NCBI GenBank assembly: GCA_963693305.1
Contig: OY855906.1
Coordinates: 13,105,602 to 13,169,601 of the forward strand
DNA: 64,000 bases
Reading direction: 5' to 3'
Source: Meandrina meandrites
Lineage: Eukaryota; Cnidaria; Anthozoa; Scleractinia; Meandrinidae
Shown: one piece after another, positions 50,351 to 62,349 of the stretch
Layout: the number at the start of each line of letters is the position of its first letter
How positions within the stretch are numbered: position 1 is the first letter of the stretch
Position numbers and translations under genes: made by a program
The notes under the pieces: model-generated
The model's database searches: none
What the model was told of the DNA's origin: nothing
What the model saw: the letters and a program-made list of their open reading frames with translations, nothing else

Positions 50351-53300
50351 ATGAGCTGTATCACAGCACGTTCAAGTGAGTTCGGGGGATCTTAAGTCCA
50401 GGAAGTGGCGAATGTTCGCCAAAGTATTGAAGCAATGTTGAACGGAGTAACAGTTTAAATGTATTTGGCTGGGAGTGTTAGTTACCCCGAGTGCGAAGGT
50501 GTAGAAAATTTAGCCGAGTATCCGACTATTCAACCGAAGTAGCAGAGTTTACATATTTGAGTAAACATCGCCAGAAAACCTGATACCTTGAAGTATAAAC
50601 AGAGCAAAAAAAAGGGTGATCTGTAGAATTTTACGGAAAGGGAATTGAACTAGTTCAAAACAGCATTTTATCTGGGCAACTAAAATTTCTTTTTGTCAAA
50701 GTTCACGGTTTTATATTCACGTTTTATAAATTCATTTTTAGAACTCAGTCGGTCACAGCCTCGTAAATTTTACTTACAAACATTGTTGAGGCTGAGGGCA
50801 ATTTATTGTGAAAGTAATGAAAACATACTCCTGCGGGAGACTAAAGACCGGTTGTTATTATATAAACTGCAGTGCTATAGCGAGTGGTAGCAAATCGATT
50901 AAAATGGTTATTACACGTGTGGATAAAAATGATATCCACAGCTGTGATATCATTTTCGAACAATCAGCTCGCAACGTTTGCCATGTTTAACTGCTGAATG
51001 AGGCAAAGTTTATCGATATTAAGTCGAAATATCTTCGGATCTTCCTCGGCAATCTTCGAAAATTTTCGGAAAAGTTCGGAAAATGTTTGGAAACATTCGT
51101 ATGACTACCGGACAACATTTTCAAAATCTTCGGAAAATCGTCAAAAACCTCCTTATTAGTAGGTGTATAAAATAAACAGAATGCGCTCACTCGTGAGATA
51201 CCGAGTTGAACACTCGAAGATAAATTTCAACTACCATGTATGTAGTTGTAATGTAGGTCGGAGTCATGTTGTGAGATGTTCGCAAACATTTTGGTCCAAA
51301 GTTCTTTGTAATAAAGGGTTTGGTGAAGCTGATTTTTCTCGGGGAAACGCTGGATTGTAAATTTGATTCACGACTGGATCCATCATATTTTTTATTTTTT
51401 TTGTTACCTAAGGTTTTCAGGTGCTGTAGGAATCCGTTCCAATCCTTCAAGTTTTATTAAAGCATGAACTAACTCAGATACTACGCGCAGTCTGAATGGT
51501 CAAAACCTTATGTTCTACTCTACCGGTAAACTCCCGCTTCTAACGCGACTGCGCGTAAAGGCCTGTTTAAACAGGGCACGACCACGAGGCGCGTGCGCCG
51601 TAAGAATGTATGACGTCGTGCAACATGATGGCCATACCTTAGCTTCATCTTTGACATTACACATCCATGCCAAACCAAAGCATCCGCTTACATCCGTATC
51701 GCACGACCACATCGCGGGCTCAGGTGCAGAGCTCATCGAGATCACGTATGTTTTTTAAGTTGACCGCCAGGTAATTGTTTTCCATTGGATCGCGGGCTCA
51801 AGTCATTTTTTTTGCCCGGGGTAAAGCACAAGATTTTGTCACCGAAATTTTTGCGATGTGAGTTGACGATTTATTTCGGTATGGAATCTTACTTGAGTGT
51901 ATGCGGAGCTGCACTTATACGCTTGGCTAAATCTATATATTACAGATCATAAAATTAAGTTAAAGTCAATTTAAATTAATCAAAGATTTGAGAAATATAA
52001 TGCTGTTTACTTACCAGGCAACAAGAATAATTTACATGACCATGAATACATTTGGTACTGCGAAAGCATAAAAAGAAAATGTAACCATACATAAATACAT
52101 AAAAAAGACTTATAGTAATGTAACAATGAATAAGCAATTACCTTAAAACTGTTAGATTTTGAAAGAAGAGTATTACGTAAATCTAAGCTACTGGAAATGA
52201 ATTTTGTCAATTGAACATTCACATAATAATTTGTAGAATTCATTAACTCTTTGGGAGCTTCTGTAGGTGGTAATTGTTTTTAGTATAACGTAACAGAAGC
52301 TGGATATGATAGCAAAGTGAATCGATAAATGCCAAGGGATTCCTCAAACTTTCCACAGAACACACAAAAAGATAAAAAACTATACCCATTTTGTGAAGGA
52401 ATTTATTATAATTTGTACTGGAATTGTCTGGTTTTGGTGTCCACAATTACGTTTCTTGTAAGAAGATAAATTTTTATATCTGCATTTTCCGGTAACCTCG
52501 ACTGTCGTTTCCTGGGTCTGGTCTGCCCTTGGCGTTAGTAGAAGCAGGTCGACAGGATAAAATAATAAACTCAGAGACTCAAAGGACAGTGCAGAATGCG
52601 AAGTGGCTGATTAATTAAAAGTATGGTGCTTTTATGTAGTTTGTTTGTTTATCTTGTTTCACTTTGACTTTAAAACGCCAAACGTGACACTAGCGCTTCT
52701 CTTTACTACCGTTACACAACCTTTTTCGTTTGCAACATGATATTTGTTTTTTCTGCAAAACACTATAACCCGATAGTCTACTTTTGTTTTTCACTTCAAA
52801 GTATGTCACATGATAGTTTGTTTTTCTTTCAAACATACTTTTTCCACTATTTTGTTATTACTCGTTATTTTAACTATTGAATTATTGTTGGGACCAAGCA
52901 ACCAGAAAACTTAAATTCTCGTGAATTCAAACTTCAGCTGGTAAAAATTCGATTCCTACACACGCTTTTTAATGCCTAGAAATCCCAAGCCGCTCCCGGT
53001 TGTCTGAGCTGCACACTTTTGGCCAATCAGCGCAATCCATAAACGGTTGTCTCGTTTTTCCGCTTGACTGAGTTTTAACACGATGTGCGATGTTTCAATT
53101 CAACTGTCACGAAAGTCGTTTCTCGAAAAGTAATAGACGGATCAAATAAAAAAAAAAAAAACTTTCGAAAGTGTTTTCACAGCGCAGCACAGCTGAAATA
53201 TTTGTTTCATGGTTAATAGGAAATTTCCGCCAAAAATCCCGGTACAATTTTTTGCATATTTAATTATGAAGGCACTGTGTCTGATACTTACCAGCGCTCT

Positions 53301-54563
53301 GCAATGAGAAGCTGTTGTTGATTTTTTTTTCACGAACACTGCGAGCTCTGGGAGAGTTCGATTGCAATTGCTTTACTGTCAATAATAAAACCAGTAAAAA
53401 CACTGATGGTATAAATTACTTAACGGAAAGGTTTTCTTGGTTTATGAAGAATAAAGAATTGTTTCACACAAAGCACTTCGACGCCATAAAGTCTAATTTA
53501 ATTAACCACAGTTTTAACTTGGCACCACGAAGTCTACAATAATCGTACCGCAGAGAAAGACATGTGATGTCCGCGAGAGTTCAAGACTGTAACCTGGACT
53601 TATCTTCTGCGCATGCGTTTACCGCAAAGTTTCCTGCTCTTGGGAAAATAGTACCACAAGGACAACGTGGGACTTTCAGAAACAAATATATAGTCTTCGT
53701 GTTCTTCTTATAAGAATAACGCAGACACTCCATGTTTTACATAGTGCATACAGTCGAGTACTCCCCACCCCTTACCCCCTTCATAACAATTATTAATGAG
53801 TTAATTAATTAATTAATTGATATTAATTACTTAATCAGCTATCAAAGTTTACACCTTAGTGCTTTATGGCCTTAGCGGACGACAGCCCCGACAACCATCA
53901 CAATAGTGCATTCTGCACTAAAAAGCAAGGGAGAATGTAATTATATGAAACTAATTCTAAAACAATTGTTTCTGTTAAACCAGTGCTGAACAACAGGGAG
54001 CAGTTCTCTTACATTCTTTTTTGTTATGAGTTTCAAACTCTTCATTCTGTTCAGCAATGGAAAGCTCCAATTTTTAGGTCATTTTTATCTTGGCTTTCAA
54101 AAATGAAAAGGGATGGTTTTATTGTTAAGATTTTGGCATTGAACGATTACTTGCTTACAAAGGATGACAATATGATTTAAGTAAAAGGAGGTCTATTCAA
54201 TAAAACCCAAATGTTATATTAGTAGCGTTTAAATTACGAAGGTTGGTAAAATAATTTGTCAGCCATTCAGTTACCGAAAGCCAGAAGCTGGAGGTAACTT
54301 GACAGAGAATATATTAATCAATATATTAATTATATTGTGTTAATTGCAAAACAACTGTTCTGTTGAACTATTGCTGAACAACAGTTTTCAGTTCTTTTCA
54401 TTTTTTGTTATGGAGTTCTAACTTTTTGCTTGGCGACAATGCTAAATTGAGTAACAGGGAAGTTGAACTGGTGTTGCTCGCCATGTTCCATGCCCAGTTT
54501 TGTTAATTTTCCTTGCTGATTTTTACATTCTTTAGTCCTTTTGCATGTTTGCACCACTGCAGT
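50351..54563. other. Gene-free stretch
   Basis: No gene, RNA or mobile element can be supported. At 51020-51140 a degenerate CTTCGGAAAA repeat is present. 51500-51760 is GC-richer than its neighbours and open on both strands but unrecognised. 53790-53835 is an AATTAATT-rich palindromic stretch. Confidence 0.4.
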
Positions 54564-55461
54564 TTAGTTATTCATATCAATGTCAAACAAGCTCTCAAAA
54601 AAACTATCTAATGCTAAGGGTAGGAAGGAGTAGTAGCTGGCGGATGAGACCTGGCTTGGCGATGGCGGCGGTGGTAAGGCCGGTAAAGAGTTCACTGACA
54701 GCGGCTGCTCTAAACTGTTGAGACAGTGGGGTGTTGTTCCCTGTATGTCATCGAAAAAGCTCTCAAAAAGCTACCCAACGCTGTCTCTAAGGGTGGGAAG
54801 AAAAATTACCTGGGGGATGAGACCTGACTCGATGGTGTTGGCAGCAGGGGTAGGGCCTGTAAGGAATTGACTGGCCACTGCTCTTGGCTGTTGAGCAAGG
54901 GTGGTGGTGGGGCTGAAATCACTGATACTGGTCTTGGTTGAGAAAGTCGGTAAAGGCGGTTAGTTGCTGAGGTTGAAAATGTATGCCTCTTTCGGCTTTT
55001 GACTCTGCTTTTCTCTCGACCTAACAAAACAACGGGTGGGAAGAAGAAGTGGCTGGTAGATGAGACCTGGCTGGAATCACTGTTGCTGGTATTGGTTGAC
55101 AAAATAAAAATACTTATATTCATTGTTGCGAAAGGTGTATTCTAGCTTCAATGAAAATTTTAACACTGATGGGTAGGATATAGGTTTCATCTAAAAGAAA
55201 ATAATTACACAAAGGCAATACCATAAATTGTTCATTATCAGTCCAGGAAAAGGCTAAAGTTCTGTCCAAAAGGTCCTCCAAAGTGAGCAGGTGCTTGCGG
55301 CTCATCACGGCGGCCGGTAAACACATGGTTCGCCTAAAATGAAAGGTTTTGCAGCCTTTACAGTAGCGTGTCTAAATTTTCTCTGTCCTTGTTTACATCT
55401 TTGCTGGAAACTTTGTCATCGCTCCGAGACTCGCCTCTTGTGCACTTGTCTGAAAGTTCCT
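54564..55461 (-). CDS. Pro/Ser-rich C-terminal exons, possibly of the T-box gene family
   Basis: The last exon, 54564-54740, opens after ACATACAG and reads 58 codons to TAA: LNSLEQPLSVNSLPALPPPP, then SPSQVSS, then SFFESLFDIDMNN at the end. Upstream, 54806-55123 is open and holds two related repeats (SSQVSSTSHFFFPPVV and APPPPLLNSQEQWPVNSLQA). Further exon-like frames are 55120-55326 (SRKHLLTLEDLLDRTLAFSW) and 55358-55461 (acidic, after CTTTTTAG). The acidic, hydrophobic end could be a transactivation region (inference). A homologous exon lies at 63123-63233. Same strand as, and downstream of, the T-box exons, which makes membership of that gene likely but unproven. Exact joins are not resolved. 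Confidence 0.45.
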
Positions 55462-55554
55462 CTAAAAAGCGGAAGACAACACTTATTTAGATTCCGCGCG
55501 AATAATCTTGCGCTAACAGTGGGATAAAGAGCTTCCTACCTTTGTGGAGGAGCC

Positions 55555-55790
55555 AAGCAACAACAACGACAACAACAACAACTTTATTCACCCTAAAAAA
55601 ATTACAAAAGAGAATATATAGTATAAATAACTAATTAAGGGTCTGGCTGCCTGAAATAACTGTAGAGCTAAAAAGGGCAGGCAGCCAGTGTTATAATTAT
55701 GTAATACAAATTAAGGTCGGTAAAGCACACAACAACACAGAACATTACAGTGAGCAAAATGAAAAAAAGACAATAATATAATAATGATTA
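55555..55790. other. CAA-rich spacer
   Basis: A short CAA/CGA repeat (55558-55582), then AT-rich sequence with the paired words GGCTGCCTG and CAGGCAGCC (55633-55690). No gene seen. Confidence 0.4.
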
Positions 55791-55794
55791 ATAA

Positions 55795-56136
55795 TTAATA
55801 ATAATAATAATTACGGTATTTATATAGCGCATTTCCATACAGGATATGCTCAATGCGCTTTACAACACTTCGCGGGGGACTTAGACAGACTGCAATTAAG
55901 CAGTTTACAATGAATGAGGATTTTTGCAGATGCCCCCAATGGAATTTCAGGACAAGACCAGGCCACAACAACGGGAACTCCATGCCCTACTCTTTGCGAT
56001 AAGTGTGTGGGTTCTTTAACGTCCCCTGTTGACCATAACCGTGAAGATGCAGGAGACGGGACCTACCCTTTATCGTCCTTATCTGAGAAGACTAGAATGT
56101 CTAACCATTTGCAGATGCCATTACAAAGGCAGCACA

Positions 56137-56177
<41 letters not shown>

Positions 56178-56240
56178 TGGGCTCGAACCCGAGACCTCCC
56201 GCAAAGAAGTTTGGCGCTCTACCAATTGAACTAACCGATA
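55795..56240 (-). mobile_element. tRNA-derived SINE, about 445 bp
   Basis: On the minus strand the 5' end is tRNA-like: A box TAGTTCAATTGGTAGAG and B box GGTTCGAGCCC near 56170-56230. The 3' end is GCGCTATATAAATACCG followed by an ATT-repeat tail (55797-55812). The long body and simple-repeat tail show a SINE. The tRNA-like part has no CCA-ready acceptor stem, and I do not call a tRNA gene. Confidence 0.82.
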
Positions 56241-57337
56241 TATTAGAATATTGACAATAAACAAGAAAGGAGAAATATAATAAGAAAACTTATCAAATAC
56301 CATTACTAAAAGGAAACAATTAGAGCAAAATAGCCCTAGAGTTGAACAATACAGGTGCGAGCTAGTATCTTTCAAGATATTGAACTTGCAATTGAAAATG
56401 CTCTCGCTTTGTCCGATAACATGACTGCAGTGATTGTGCCGGGGACGCCCTCTCAACACTCAGACGAAGTTTTTGGACAATCAAAGCTTATCAAGAGCGT
56501 TGAAGCAATTAGCTTCAGCAAACAATCAATTAAAACCTTATAACACCTTTTAAGCATTTTTAACACTACGCGAACTGCTAGCGGAATAAAACCAATGCAA
56601 CAACAACAACGAAAAGAAATAAAATATAAAATTGAAGACTCTATCTAAATCAAATGCAGTGATGTTCGAGCTCTTTTTGTTTCAAAACAACTGAACAAGA
56701 AATAATTTAAAAAAATGAATAGTCTTAAATCACTTGTTTGCATAGTGATCATATTTGAAAAGTTTTTAAACATAGCCACGTTGCTGAGAACCAATGATCC
56801 CATTTGAAGAACACTTATCACTCGCTGCTCTGTTAAAACTGTTGCAGAGTACAAACTGGTGAACCAACACACAAAACTAAGAATGTCAGTCAGGAGTTAG
56901 GTTAGTAATAATCGACTGTACAAACAATAGACATGTCTGTTTACAAAGTTTTATTGAGACCTTTAGCCAATTTTGATTGGACAATCATACCAATTTCCCA
57001 AAATAGAAAATGACTATTGGCCAAAAAAATGGGTTGATCCCAAGTGAAATATTTGGCACTAACAATCTATTTTGATTGGTCAATCGTTAGATAAAAAGAG
57101 AAAACAGTTTGTTTTTAATTGAGCAAATAGACCTTTCATAGTTGAAGTACATTTCAAAAGGTTTTTTTTCTTAAAGATAAAACAAAACAGACCATTTCTG
57201 TGCCAAAAGATAATGTGGTGATTTTGTTGGACAATCTACTCTCATTTGAATCACATTTCGCACAATAGACTATGTTCCATAGTGTGATTACAAAGACATT
57301 GTAAATTTAAAAATGTAACAACTTAACAAATTATTAC
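56241..57337. other. Gene-free stretch
   Basis: AT-rich sequence; the words TTTTGATTGG and ATTGGACAATC recur between 56975 and 57240, suggesting a degenerate local repeat. No coding exon supported. Confidence 0.4.
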
Positions 57338-57493
57338 CTCCAGGATAAGAACTACGTTGATTTCCTTATTTGTCCACAAGATTGCTGACAGTGGTGAAAT
57401 GCGGCTCCAAACAATTTCACAAAGGGCCATCCTCAATTTGTGGAAGGCTTTGTTGATGCTTGTAAGCCAGGCATCTTGCTCAGCCAAAATCCT
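57338..57493 (-). CDS. Isolated 52-codon symmetric exon, unrecognised
   Basis: Acceptor TTCCTCATACAG and donor CTGGAG/GTAATA enclose exactly 156 bp, open in one frame (RILAEQDAWLTSINKAFHKL, then ALCEIVWSRISPLSAILW). It is strongly helical and amphipathic. It lies on the same strand between the T-box exons and the Pro/Ser-rich terminal exons, so it may belong to the same transcript. No family recognised. Confidence 0.4.
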
Positions 57494-57506
57494 CTGTATG
57501 AGGAAC

Positions 57507-57831
57507 GGCATTTATGTGAATTATGTCTCACTGCAGACACCACACCATGCTGGTTCTCTTCTTACGTGGTGACCATATGAAACGTGTTTATGTAATCTGG
57601 AGTACTTTGCGAATGAACATGGACAAAGTAGGGCATTGACGGATATTTACCACATTGTTGCTGTCTGCCAGTTGAGCCATTGAAGTGCAAGTACTTTAGT
57701 TGAGTGTGCGTCGTCTTGTTGACGTGTAGCTAAAGCGGTTTTCGTCTATGGCAGTCACTTCTATTAGGCAAGTGTATCGCTCATCTGGCTCTAAACCAGA
57801 GAGGCAGAAGTCTGGAATGCGGAGCATGCAC
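57507..57831 (-). pseudogene. T-box exon copy (FP-SGL segment), degenerate at the end
   Basis: After the acceptor CATTTTCAG the frame reads CMLRIPDFCLSGLEPDERYT, CLIEVTAIDENRFSYTS and then a stop at 57696. This aligns with the T-box segment RMFP..V.VSGLDP...Y. Further on (57507-57665) is a remnant of the next T-box segment (HVHSQSTPDYINTFHMV), now out of frame. The same two pieces recur at 62350-62670. The first half is intact and may be a real exon; the second half is decayed. Confidence 0.65.
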
Positions 57832-58531
57832 CTGAAAATGTCAAGCTGAAAGGTGTTGAGAATTAAGAATGAAACAGTAAAATTAGCAAAATAAAACAAA
57901 ATAATAATCCAGTTTATTGTGGTAATACAATGATACTTCGGCATATTTGTGGGTTACAATGATTTTGAAGTGGTTTGACAAAAATCTGCAAAAAAAAAAA
58001 AACGGACGCATTAACTCATATCGTCACCATGCACTAAACCATGGTGGGTACTTCACTTTTTTTACTACCATGAAGGTTTGCACCTCCTTCTCGCCCTTCA
58101 CAGAATTTAAAACTTGCAGAAAGAGATCGGACATGTGTGAATAACCAGGAAAACATCTTGTTTTCAGTCATGTTTTCTGACTGCAAAAAGAGAAAACCTT
58201 AACAATATTAAACTTATAGCTATATATAATCCAGATGCAACACTTGCCATTGCAGCCAACGGTGATGGAGAATAGTGTGATTGTGGGGAAATCGGAGGAT
58301 AGTATATATAACGTTTGCCACTACACATTTTAAACGATTTTACCTGAAGTTCCTTCTAGAAATCAATTTCCAATTCTACTATTTTTCACAGTTATGAGTT
58401 TGGGATGCCTATGCATTCAGCAAGATTTTACTCTTCTATGTGCGCGATCGGACACCACCACCTCGCAAATTCTTTAGATGTTTCAATTTTTAGATTGTTA
58501 GCTAAATTTTTTCTTTCCTTTTGTTTTGTTA

Positions 58532-58585
58532 TTTATTCTATCTATCTATTCTATTCTGTCCGTCTGTCTATCTATCTATTTATCT
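58532..58585. repeat. (TCTA)/(TCTG) microsatellite, copy 1
   Basis: A TCTATCTATT and GTCTGTC tract followed by TTATCTGAGAAGAACATGCT. The same unit recurs at 60735-60803 and 62165-62255, marking a tandem duplication of the T-box region. Confidence 0.85.
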
Positions 58586-58861
58586 GAGAAGAACATGCTA
58601 TTTTATAACCAATAATTATATTTGACCCATAATAAACGGTGATGCAAGAAAATGAAACAAAAACTTACCTAAGGCACCAAGGCCTTTCTTTTCAATGGTA
58701 CAATGTATGCACCGCGAGGCACGGCATTTATGTCAATTATGTCTCACTGCAGACAACACACCATGCTGGTTTTCTTCTTACGTGGTGACCATGTAAAACG
58801 TGTTTATGTAATCACGAGTACTTTGCGAATGAACATGGGCAGAGTAGGCATTGATATTTAC

Positions 58862-58995
58862 CAGATCATTACCGTCTGCTTGTCATCGCAGTTGTTTGTT
58901 ATTTTGACTTTCTCAAAGGAAAGCACATTTCTCCCTGGAGCTGCCAACCAGAAAACGGTGACTGTGGGTGTTGGCAGGAATTGTTTGGAGGTACC
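58862..58995 (-). CDS. T-box exon (SFEKVKITNN segment), open copy 1
   Basis: 44 codons, reading GTSKQFLPTPTVTVFWLAAP, then NVLSFEKVKITNNCDDKQ, with a donor-like ATCTG/GTAAAT. LSFEKVKITNN matches the DNA-contacting part of T-box domains (VSFSKVKLTNN in classical members). A TGA lies just upstream in frame, and homology with copy 2 begins at CCGATGAG, so the exon probably starts there. No stop inside. Adjacent DNA (58725-58861) is a further remnant shared by all copies. Confidence 0.6.
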
Positions 58996-59041
58996 TCATC
59001 GGAAACATCGCCTTTAAGTTGACAAAATTACCTCTTCTCAC

Positions 59042-60575
59042 CTCTGCGGAATGCCAAGCGTATGGATTATACGCAACTTTGAGCTCGCATATCTGACAGT
59101 TTTGGTATTTTGTTATGACGTAGAATTCCGTCACTGGAAACTGGAACTCCCATTGTTGCGGGTCGTCACCAACTTTCTCGATGACTAGTTTTATCCTCTA
59201 CTTATGATGGCGCTGACCACCACCTGCAATGTAATTTTGCTGAGATCAAGTTTTAAAATGAATACTCAGTTCAACTGTTCTCTTGTAGTTTTAAGTGATA
59301 GAAACAAAAGTCACTCACGCAAAAGTGGCTTCCGGAACAAATTAGTATGCACATGAACAAGATTATACACGTGGCCTTGTTTGGCATGTGTGTGAGAACG
59401 TTCCCGCGAGACAACACAGGAGGGAAAATGGCAGCTGGTCTCAACCCTCGTTCCAAGCTTTGGAAAATTATTTACTCTACCAATTGAGAATCTTAGCCTG
59501 CACCATTAAGTATATGTAGTTAACTTTAAAATAACTCTTCATCTGCGTAATTATCAAACAAGTAAAATCTTATATTGTATATGATAAAGCAAAAATCACT
59601 TACGTTGCGGCTGCTTCCACGCCGGACAGGATGGGTAATTTTTAACTTTGAAAAAGTTGCACCTTTCCTCATCCAGTATCGCCCATCCATCGAACCCAAA
59701 GGGTGAGTGTACTCTGAGTTTTCAACTTGTCTGGGCACTTTCCTTGCAATAACTCCCTACCCTTGGGGCATGCACTTGTAACGGTTAAAATCCACTGGGC
59801 ATAATTGAATTCCACAGCAATACAGCTCCTCTGGCTCCAAGCCGGAGAGGCTAAAGGCCGGGACAGGGGGAACAATCGCCTGAAAACGTAAAGTCAAAAG
59901 GCGCTCAGAATTAATTATGAAACAGTAAAATTGAGCAAATTCATTCTCGTCGGTACTGCGCCTACAAAAAAATGCACAACAGCCGAAAAAGGATTTGAAA
60001 AATTAAAGTCTGACTACTGTAACAACAAGGGTGTTGGTGCAGTACTAGGAAAAATAACTATGAAAACACATCTTGAACTAAAAAAAAAATTGTTATCTCT
60101 CGCAAATATTTCCCTGATCTTCTCGCAGCGTGCACTGAAAACACGGCAAAATTAATCCCAAATTATACTAAGATGATAAAAAGCAAAACCTTAACGCTGC
60201 GTGCTTTCTGGATTCAGCAATGGCAAAACACATGAAAACTTAACTAGAACACTTTCGACTGGATTTTACAAATAATTTAATTGGTGAAAATGTGTTCCGC
60301 CAGATAAAACGACATACTGTAAAAATCGCCGACTTAGCAAAACTGAAACAAAACTTATCCGCTCACTGAAGGCATTCACTGTCACTTTTACTGACTAAGA
60401 AAAACGAATCATGTCAGTTTTACATTATTGTGCACCAACTCTTCCATTTAAACTTAAAAATGAATTAAAATACTGACCTTCCAACTTCAGTGACTGCCAT
60501 TTCTGTTTCCTTGCTTCTGAAAAGAGCCCACAGCTCCTCGTTTTGGAGGCGTGCACTTATGTGGTTGCTTCCCAT
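59042..60575 (-). pseudogene. Divergent T-box transcription factor gene, three exons, broken
   Basis: Exon 1, 60478-60575, starts at ATG and reads MGSNHISARLQNEELWALFR, then SKETEMAVTEVGR with donor AG/GTCAGT; this is the T-box start (ELW.RF...TEM..T..GR). Exon 2, 59604-59879, gives SLSGLEPEELYCCGIQL, HPLGSMDGRYWMRKGA and FSKLKITH. Exon 3, 59042-59223, gives IKLVIEKVGDD, FPVTEFYVITKYQNCQICEL and KVAYNPYAWHSAE with donor GTGAGA, matching FPETQF.AVTAYQN...LKI.YNPFA. Lesions: two extra bases near the exon 2 start, TAG at 59757-59759, and TAG at 59198-59200 where the HKY tyrosine is expected. T-box identity is firm; loss of function is inferred from these lesions. Confidence 0.8.
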
Positions 60576-60734
60576 GGCTTAAAAGTTTACGAATCGAAGA
60601 GACGGTGATTGATCTGCCTAAGCGTATGATCTGTAATGACCCTGGACAATGATGGCCCAGCTTAAATAGTGAATCAACACCCGCGTCTTTCAAGTTTTAG
60701 ATTGTTAGCTAATTTTTTCTTTCTTTTTGTTTTG

Positions 60735-60803
60735 TTATTTATTCTATCTATCTATTCTATTCTATTCTGTGTGTCTGTGTGTCTGTCTATCTATCTATTT
60801 ATC
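60735..60803. repeat. (TCTA)/(TCTG) microsatellite, copy 2
   Basis: Same unit as 58532-58585, with TGTCTGTGTGTCTGTC added. Confidence 0.85.
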
Positions 60804-61080
60804 TGAGAAGAACATGCTATTTTATAATCAATAATTATATTTGACTCATAATAAACGGTGATGCAAGAAAATGAAACAAAAATTGACCTAAGGCACCAAG
60901 GCCTTTCTTTGCAATGGTACAATGTATGTACCACGAGGCACCGCATTTATGTGAATTATGTCTCACTGCAGACACCACACCATGCTGGTTCTCTTCTTAC
61001 GTGGTGACCATATAAAACGTGTTTATGTAATCACGAGTACTTTGCGAACAAACGTGGGAGGAGTAGGCATCGATATTTAC

Positions 61081-61214
61081 CAGATCATTACCGTCTGTTT
61101 GTCATCCCGGTTGTTTGTTATTTTGACTTTCTCAAATGAGAGCACATTTTTCCCTGGAGCTGCCAACCAGAAAAGGGTGATTGTGGGTGTTGGCAGGAAT
61201 TGTTTGGAGGTACC
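61081..61214 (-). CDS. T-box exon (SFEKVKITNN segment), open copy 2
   Basis: 44 codons nearly identical to 58862-58995: FLPTPTITLFWLAAPGKN, VLSFEKVKITNNRDDKQT, donor-like CTG/GTAAAT. Most differences are silent or conservative (TVTV/TITL, R/K), which suggests past selection. The long open frame on the opposite strand (60958-61398) is a shadow of this conserved exon and of the remnant next to it. Confidence 0.6.
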
Positions 61215-62164
61215 TCATCGGCTTCCCGCAAGACTATACAAGCACACAAGCAGACTGCTGGTAATAATACCAATAGTGGTTTGCATCCAGTGGAATGATG
61301 TCTCGCAGGACAGCATAGGCTCTAGGTCCTTAAAGAATACGCAAACAGTCGTAAACAATTGCCTAAAAGTTGGAAAGTCACATCACTTAGCTAATTAAGA
61401 AAAACTAATTTAAAAAATGCCTTAAGGTACCTGTCCCGGCAAATTTGTTGCATAATAATATTTGAAAAAGGGATGTCTTCACTCAAATATCTTCAACCTT
61501 CCACACATATTAGCTGTTATCAGGTGAATGAGTTGCTAACATTTTCTTGAAGTAATGACACATCAATATGTCAAATATTAAGCATAATTTTAGTATTAAC
61601 TGGAAAGTTTAAACAATTTTACCGGTAAGTTTTTATTGTAGCCGTTAACTTTGGTTATTCCACTAATTCAACTTTATTTTGTTTTTTCACTAAACAAGCC
61701 AACACAGAAATCTGTGTTCTGCCATGAATGATTTTTGATATCTTGTAATTACCCTTAACTTCTGTGGCCACCAAGGCCTGCAAAACCATGTTTTGAGACA
61801 AGCTCGTGAGTTGAACGCACAATCACTTCTACAAACTTCATGCCAAGTTTCATTTGGAAATGCTACGTCGTTTCAGAATAAAATGCGTTGTTATGAAACC
61901 ATGCAGATCAAGGAATAGAAATTCAACTGCAATGTGGCGACGAATCCATGATAAATCCCGTAAAATCCATGTTATCAAAAAATTCACTGGTGATTGCTTC
62001 CGCCATTTTTTGATGTCTCTGCTGTTTTCAAGGCCTTCAGACCTCAAAACAATTTGTCTGTTTTTGTGTTGCTACGTGACATATGCGCCCCACACTGACT
62101 TCTCAAATCAAATTTGGCGTCTGACCACACAGATTTTTTAATTTTCTTCCCTTTTGTTGTTATT

Positions 62165-62180
62165 TATTCTATCTATCCTA

Positions 62181-62249
<69 letters not shown>

Positions 62250-62255
62250 TCTACC
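62165..62255. repeat. (TCTG)n(TCTA)n microsatellite, copy 3
   Basis: About 14 TCTG units followed by about 6 TCTA units; the longest of the three copies. Confidence 0.95.
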
Positions 62256-62349
62256 TGAGAGGAATGTGCTATTTTATAAGCAATAATTATATTTCACCCA
62301 TAATAAATGGTGATGGAAGAAAATGAAACAAAAACTGACCTAAGGCACG

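Noticed and set aside
51510..51758. Open frames on both strands in a GC-richer patch
   Set aside because: No family resemblance, no splice context; both strands are open, which is expected by chance with this composition.
56160..56240. tRNA gene on the minus strand
   Set aside because: A and B boxes are present, but the sequence continues into a 445-bp SINE body with a simple-repeat tail, and no convincing acceptor stem is formed.
60958..61398. 146-codon plus-strand open frame
   Set aside because: It is antisense to the conserved T-box exon at 61081-61214 and its neighbouring remnant. The T-box reading on the minus strand explains the conservation between copies better.
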